Part shown: positions 6,258-8,328 of the stretch, piece after piece | Position numbering within the stretch: position 1 is the first letter of the stretch | How the letters are laid out: each line of letters starts with the position of its first letter | Assembly: GCA_023451855.1 (NCBI GenBank) | Contig: JAEXXY010000238.1 | Location: 1 to 8,328, forward strand | DNA length: 8,328 bases | Direction of reading: 5' to 3' | DNA from: Actinomycetes bacterium | GTDB lineage: Bacteria > Actinomycetota > Actinomycetes > Actinomycetales > Dermatophilaceae | Position numbers and translations under genes: made by a program | Notes under the pieces: generated by a model | What the model saw: only the letters and a program-made list of their open reading frames with translations | Database searches by the model: none | What the model was told of the DNA's origin: nothing

Positions 6258-6971
6258 ATGGCCGAGTCCAGGTCCACCTCCGGGCAGGGCGCCAAGCGCC
6301 GGCCCAGCACCGACGTCGCCGCGCAGCAGGACGCTGCAGGGGCCGAGGGTGCGTCGCTCGCCATGCGCACCGCGTCGGACATCGCCGACAAGGCACTCGC
6401 GAGCGACCGCGGCGTCGACCGCGCGCCGTCGACGAGCTTCACGAGCGAGCTGAACAACATCGACTTCCGCAAGATGATCGGTGGCCCGCTCCAGGCCGCC
6501 GTCGACGCGCAGGTCGCCTCGTCGCTCGCGACGATCGACTTCATCAACAAGGTCGGCTTCACGGCCGCCGACAGCCCGGGCGGCAAGCGCGAGCTTGTCA
6601 TGGTCGACTTCACGCACACCCGCAAGGACGTCGACTCCGAGGGGCACGACGTGTCCAAGAACGTCGCCCTGCGCGTGCCGCTCCTCGCGATGCTGCCGAT
6701 CCCCTCGCTGCGGATCGAGCAGGTGGTCATCGACTTCAACGTCAAGCTCAACCCCGTCGAGAGCTCGAGCGCGTCGGATTCGATCGGCGTGGGGGTCGAG
6801 GCGGGCGGATCCTGGGGTCCGGTGAACTTCAAGGTGTCCGCGTCCTACCAGCGCAAGACGGCCACCAACGTCGAGGTCAAGAAGGAGTACGCCCTCAACG
6901 TCAACGTCAAGGCGGTCCAGGACGAGATGCCGGCCGGCCTCGAGAAGGTCCTCGGGATGCTCGCGGCCTGA
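6258..6971 (+). CDS. DUF2589 domain protein
   Basis: A 237-residue protein that I assign to the DUF2589 family by its characteristic pattern; no molecular function is established to my knowledge. Residues 1-60 are polar, Ala/Ser/Asp-rich and probably disordered. The domain begins with FTSELNNIDFRKMIGGPLQA (61-80) and continues AAVDAQVASSLATIDFINKVGF (80-101), a conserved amphipathic helix pair. A predicted beta-rich part follows: RELVMVDFTHTRKD (111-124), ALRVPLLAMLPIPSLRIEQV (137-156) running into VIDFNVKL (157-164), and VGVEAGGSWGPVNFKVSASY (178-197), ending in strands with alternating polarity (VEVKKEYALNVNVKAV, 205-220). There is no signal peptide or transmembrane helix, so it is probably cytoplasmic, though the alternating strands could suit an assembling or lipid-facing beta-sandwich. 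The ATG at 6258 has a good Shine-Dalgarno. It is the first gene of a likely three-gene operon under the dyad pair. Confidence 0.85.
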   Translation: MAESRSTSGQGAKRRPSTDVAAQQDAAGAEGASLAMRTASDIADKALASDRGVDRAPSTSFTSELNNIDFRKMIGGPLQAAVDAQVASSLATIDFINKVGFTAADSPGGKRELVMVDFTHTRKDVDSEGHDVSKNVALRVPLLAMLPIPSLRIEQVVIDFNVKLNPVESSSASDSIGVGVEAGGSWGPVNFKVSASYQRKTATNVEVKKEYALNVNVKAVQDEMPAGLEKVLGMLAA

Positions 6972-6974
6972 CCG

Positions 6975-7024
6975 TGAGATCCACCGAGATCCACTGAGAT
7001 CCACTGAGATCCACTGAGATCCAC
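6975..7024 (+). repeat. 10-bp tandem repeat, five copies
   Basis: Five head-to-tail copies of TGAGATCCAC fill the space between the DUF2589 stop (6971) and the ribosome binding site of the next gene (7042). Copies 1 and 3-5 are identical and copy 2 differs at its first base (C for T). The period equals about one helical turn, placing five GATC-containing motifs on the same DNA face. It is non-coding on the plus strand. The near-identity of copies suggests recent expansion by slippage, or selection on a repeated binding site. Confidence 0.95.
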
Positions 7025-7053
7025 TGCACGACAACGCGACGAAGGAGGGTCCC

Positions 7054-7902
7054 GTGGCCGAGGTCACGCTGGGCGACTACACCGGGTACATCCTGCTCGA
7101 GATGATCCGGGCCCGTGAGATGGCCGACCACTACTCGAGGGTGGTGGCCGAGCGGTACGCGGCCGACGAGGTGATGCGTCACTTCGCGGTGCCCCGGTTC
7201 AAGGTGCCGAAGATGGACCTGACGATCCCCGTGCTCATCTCGGGCGCGCGGTTCACCCAGACGCTCCGCTTCGACATGACCCTCGAGGACTTCGTCGCGG
7301 CCATGCAGCAGCGTGCTGCGGAGGCCCGGGCGCGGCTGGTCAGCCCGCCGCTCCCGGGCTTCCCCGGCAAGGTCGGGCCGGTGATGCCGGGCAAGCTCGA
7401 CATCCCGATCCTGCTGCCGCCGAAGCCGATTCCGGTCGACCGCGACGTCACCAATGACACCGAGCGCGTTGCCCAAGACGACGCGGAGCGCGGACTCGGT
7501 GACGTCAAGGCGCTTGCCGTCGAGTTCCACCAGCAGCTCGTCGCCAACCCCGACCCGCTGCGTCCGGACACGATCGTCGCCGTCATGTGGAGCAGGATCT
7601 TCTGGGCCGCGATCGACGCCGAGGCGCCGTCCGGGCCCACCGACGCCGTCGCGGCCGACCCGCGCGAGCAGCTGCTCGCCCAGACCGGTGACGAGGTGCT
7701 CGAGCTGGTCCGCTCGCGCACCGTCATCGACAAGACCCAGATCGACAACCTGCTCATCAACCCCGAGACGAACGTCGTCAAGAACGGCAGCACCGACTCG
7801 AGCGTCTTCACCGTCTCGGCGGAGCTGCTCGAGGAGGCGTTCTACCTGCGCTCGGTCACCGACGAGTCGGGTGCGACCTCGACGATCGTGGAGTTCGAGT
7901 GA
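7054..7902 (+). CDS. Unrecognised protein, partner of the DUF2589 protein
   Basis: A 282-residue protein I cannot assign to a named family. The GTG at 7054 follows an excellent Shine-Dalgarno, AAGGAGG, at 7042-7048. It opens with a helical segment (YTGYILLEMIRAREMADHYS at 9-28, then RVVAERYA). A strand-like region, FAVPRFKVPKMDLTIPVLIS (44-63), follows, and its PRFKVPKMDLTIPVLI can be laid beside PSLRIEQVVIDFNVKL of the DUF2589 protein with matching polarity. A Pro/Gly-rich stretch (98-130) leads to a more acidic region (131-155) and a helical part (about 155-232). The C-terminus looks beta-rich (DSSVFTVSAELLEEAFYLRS, 248-267). No signal peptide, membrane helix or catalytic motif is evident, so a structural or regulatory role beside the DUF2589 protein is more likely than an enzyme. 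The next gene begins 1 nt after its stop, which indicates coupling. Confidence 0.87.
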   Translation: MAEVTLGDYTGYILLEMIRAREMADHYSRVVAERYAADEVMRHFAVPRFKVPKMDLTIPVLISGARFTQTLRFDMTLEDFVAAMQQRAAEARARLVSPPLPGFPGKVGPVMPGKLDIPILLPPKPIPVDRDVTNDTERVAQDDAERGLGDVKALAVEFHQQLVANPDPLRPDTIVAVMWSRIFWAAIDAEAPSGPTDAVAADPREQLLAQTGDEVLELVRSRTVIDKTQIDNLLINPETNVVKNGSTDSSVFTVSAELLEEAFYLRSVTDESGATSTIVEFE

Positions 7903-7903
7903 C

Positions 7904-8328
7904 ATGCAACCGTTCCTGCACGACCGGGTGAACCGGTTCGAGACCCTCCTCGAGTCCTCGACCACCGCGATGCGCGCCTACGTCGGCAACGACCTGGGCT
8001 ACGCCGACGTGGTCGGCGGGCACCTCGACGGTGCTGCCGAGGCCTACCGTGAGATGAGCAGCCCCGACGCCGAGAACGCCCTGCGCGCGCTGGCCGCCGA
8101 GCTCGCCGCCGCGCGTCGGGGCATCGACGCGGCGTCCGCCTCACGCGTCGAGACGCGGCGCCGAGAGTTCGAGCGCTCGGTGGCGCTGCGCTCCCTGCTC
8201 GCGGCGGGGGAGCGGCTGCGCGACGACCTCCGGGCGGCCGAGTGCTCGCTGGCCGAGGCGCGCGAGCAGCTGGCGCCCGTCGTCGTCTTCGCCCTCGACC
8301 ACGGCCTCATGCCTCCGGGGTTCGGCGT
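7904..8328 (+). CDS. Unrecognised alpha-helical protein, 3' end outside window
   Basis: The ATG at 7904 is 1 nt after the preceding stop, and the frame stays open for 141 codons to the window edge, so the gene is partial. A weak GGAG at 7890-7893 precedes it; reinitiation after the upstream stop is likely. The sequence is rich in Ala, Glu, Arg and Leu and predicted almost wholly helical, with a probable coiled coil across about residues 53-122 (for example NALRALAAELAAARRGIDAA and RREFERSVALRSLLAAGERL). The last visible part, LAPVVVFALDHGLMPPGFG, breaks the helix and may begin another domain. I recognise no family. Translation in step with the 282-aa protein suggests it belongs to the same complex. 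Confidence 0.78.
   Translation, partial: MQPFLHDRVNRFETLLESSTTAMRAYVGNDLGYADVVGGHLDGAAEAYREMSSPDAENALRALAAELAAARRGIDAASASRVETRRREFERSVALRSLLAAGERLRDDLRAAECSLAEAREQLAPVVVFALDHGLMPPGFG

Noticed and set aside
5213..6832. A 539-codon minus-strand frame across the DUF5995 and DUF2589 genes.
   Set aside because: It lies antisense to two genes with conserved motifs and good starts, has a compositionally biased translation and shows no domain.
6975..7024. A CRISPR array.
   Set aside because: The units are only 10 bp and contiguous, with no spacers and no cas genes.
6907..7965. A minus-strand frame in which the tandem repeat encodes a repeated SGSQWISVDL peptide.
   Set aside because: It is attractive as a repeat protein, but 10-bp units return to frame only every three copies, so the regularity is a by-product. 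The frame lies opposite the 282-aa gene, which has a strong ribosome binding site.

Overview
The window is very GC-rich (roughly 70% or more, with strong G/C at third codon positions) and tightly packed. An F420-type luciferase-like oxidoreductase, a DUF5995 protein and several leaderless-looking starts all point to an actinobacterium. A relative of the Intrasporangiaceae or a neighbouring Micrococcales family is my best guess, but it is an inference from gene content and style only. Ten genes are supported. The first and last run off the window edges, and no gap over 300 bases lacks a gene.

Layout. Bases 1-1912 (+) encode an ABC exporter: an ATPase whose reading frame continues upstream through what looks like a membrane helix, and a six-helix ABC-2 permease joined to it by an ATGA overlap. 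Only 3 bp further on, two minus-strand genes arrive convergently: an LLM-class F420-dependent oxidoreductase (1916-2782) and a phosphoribosyltransferase (2831-3358). Each has a -10-like hexamer exactly 7 nt before its ATG, as expected for leaderless transcripts. Divergent from these, on the plus strand, are a class I/II aminotransferase (3440-4648), a flavin-reductase-like split-barrel protein (4684-5298) and a DUF5995 protein (5339-6109). These look like unrelated housekeeping or accessory metabolic genes that happen to be adjacent.

The most unusual part is 6110-8328. After a possible terminator hairpin there is a 148-bp leader with two copies of a 12-bp dyad, 51 bp apart. Then come three same-strand genes: a DUF2589 protein (6258-6971), an unrecognised 282-aa protein (7054-7902) and an unrecognised helical protein that starts 1 nt after the previous stop and is cut by the window end (7904-8328). 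A five-copy 10-bp tandem repeat sits between the first two genes. The second protein carries a segment resembling the core strand segment of the DUF2589 protein, so the two may be divergent members of one structural family acting together. These genes, with their operator-like dyads and repeat, are the best candidate here for an undescribed multi-protein system. Its function cannot be read from the sequence.
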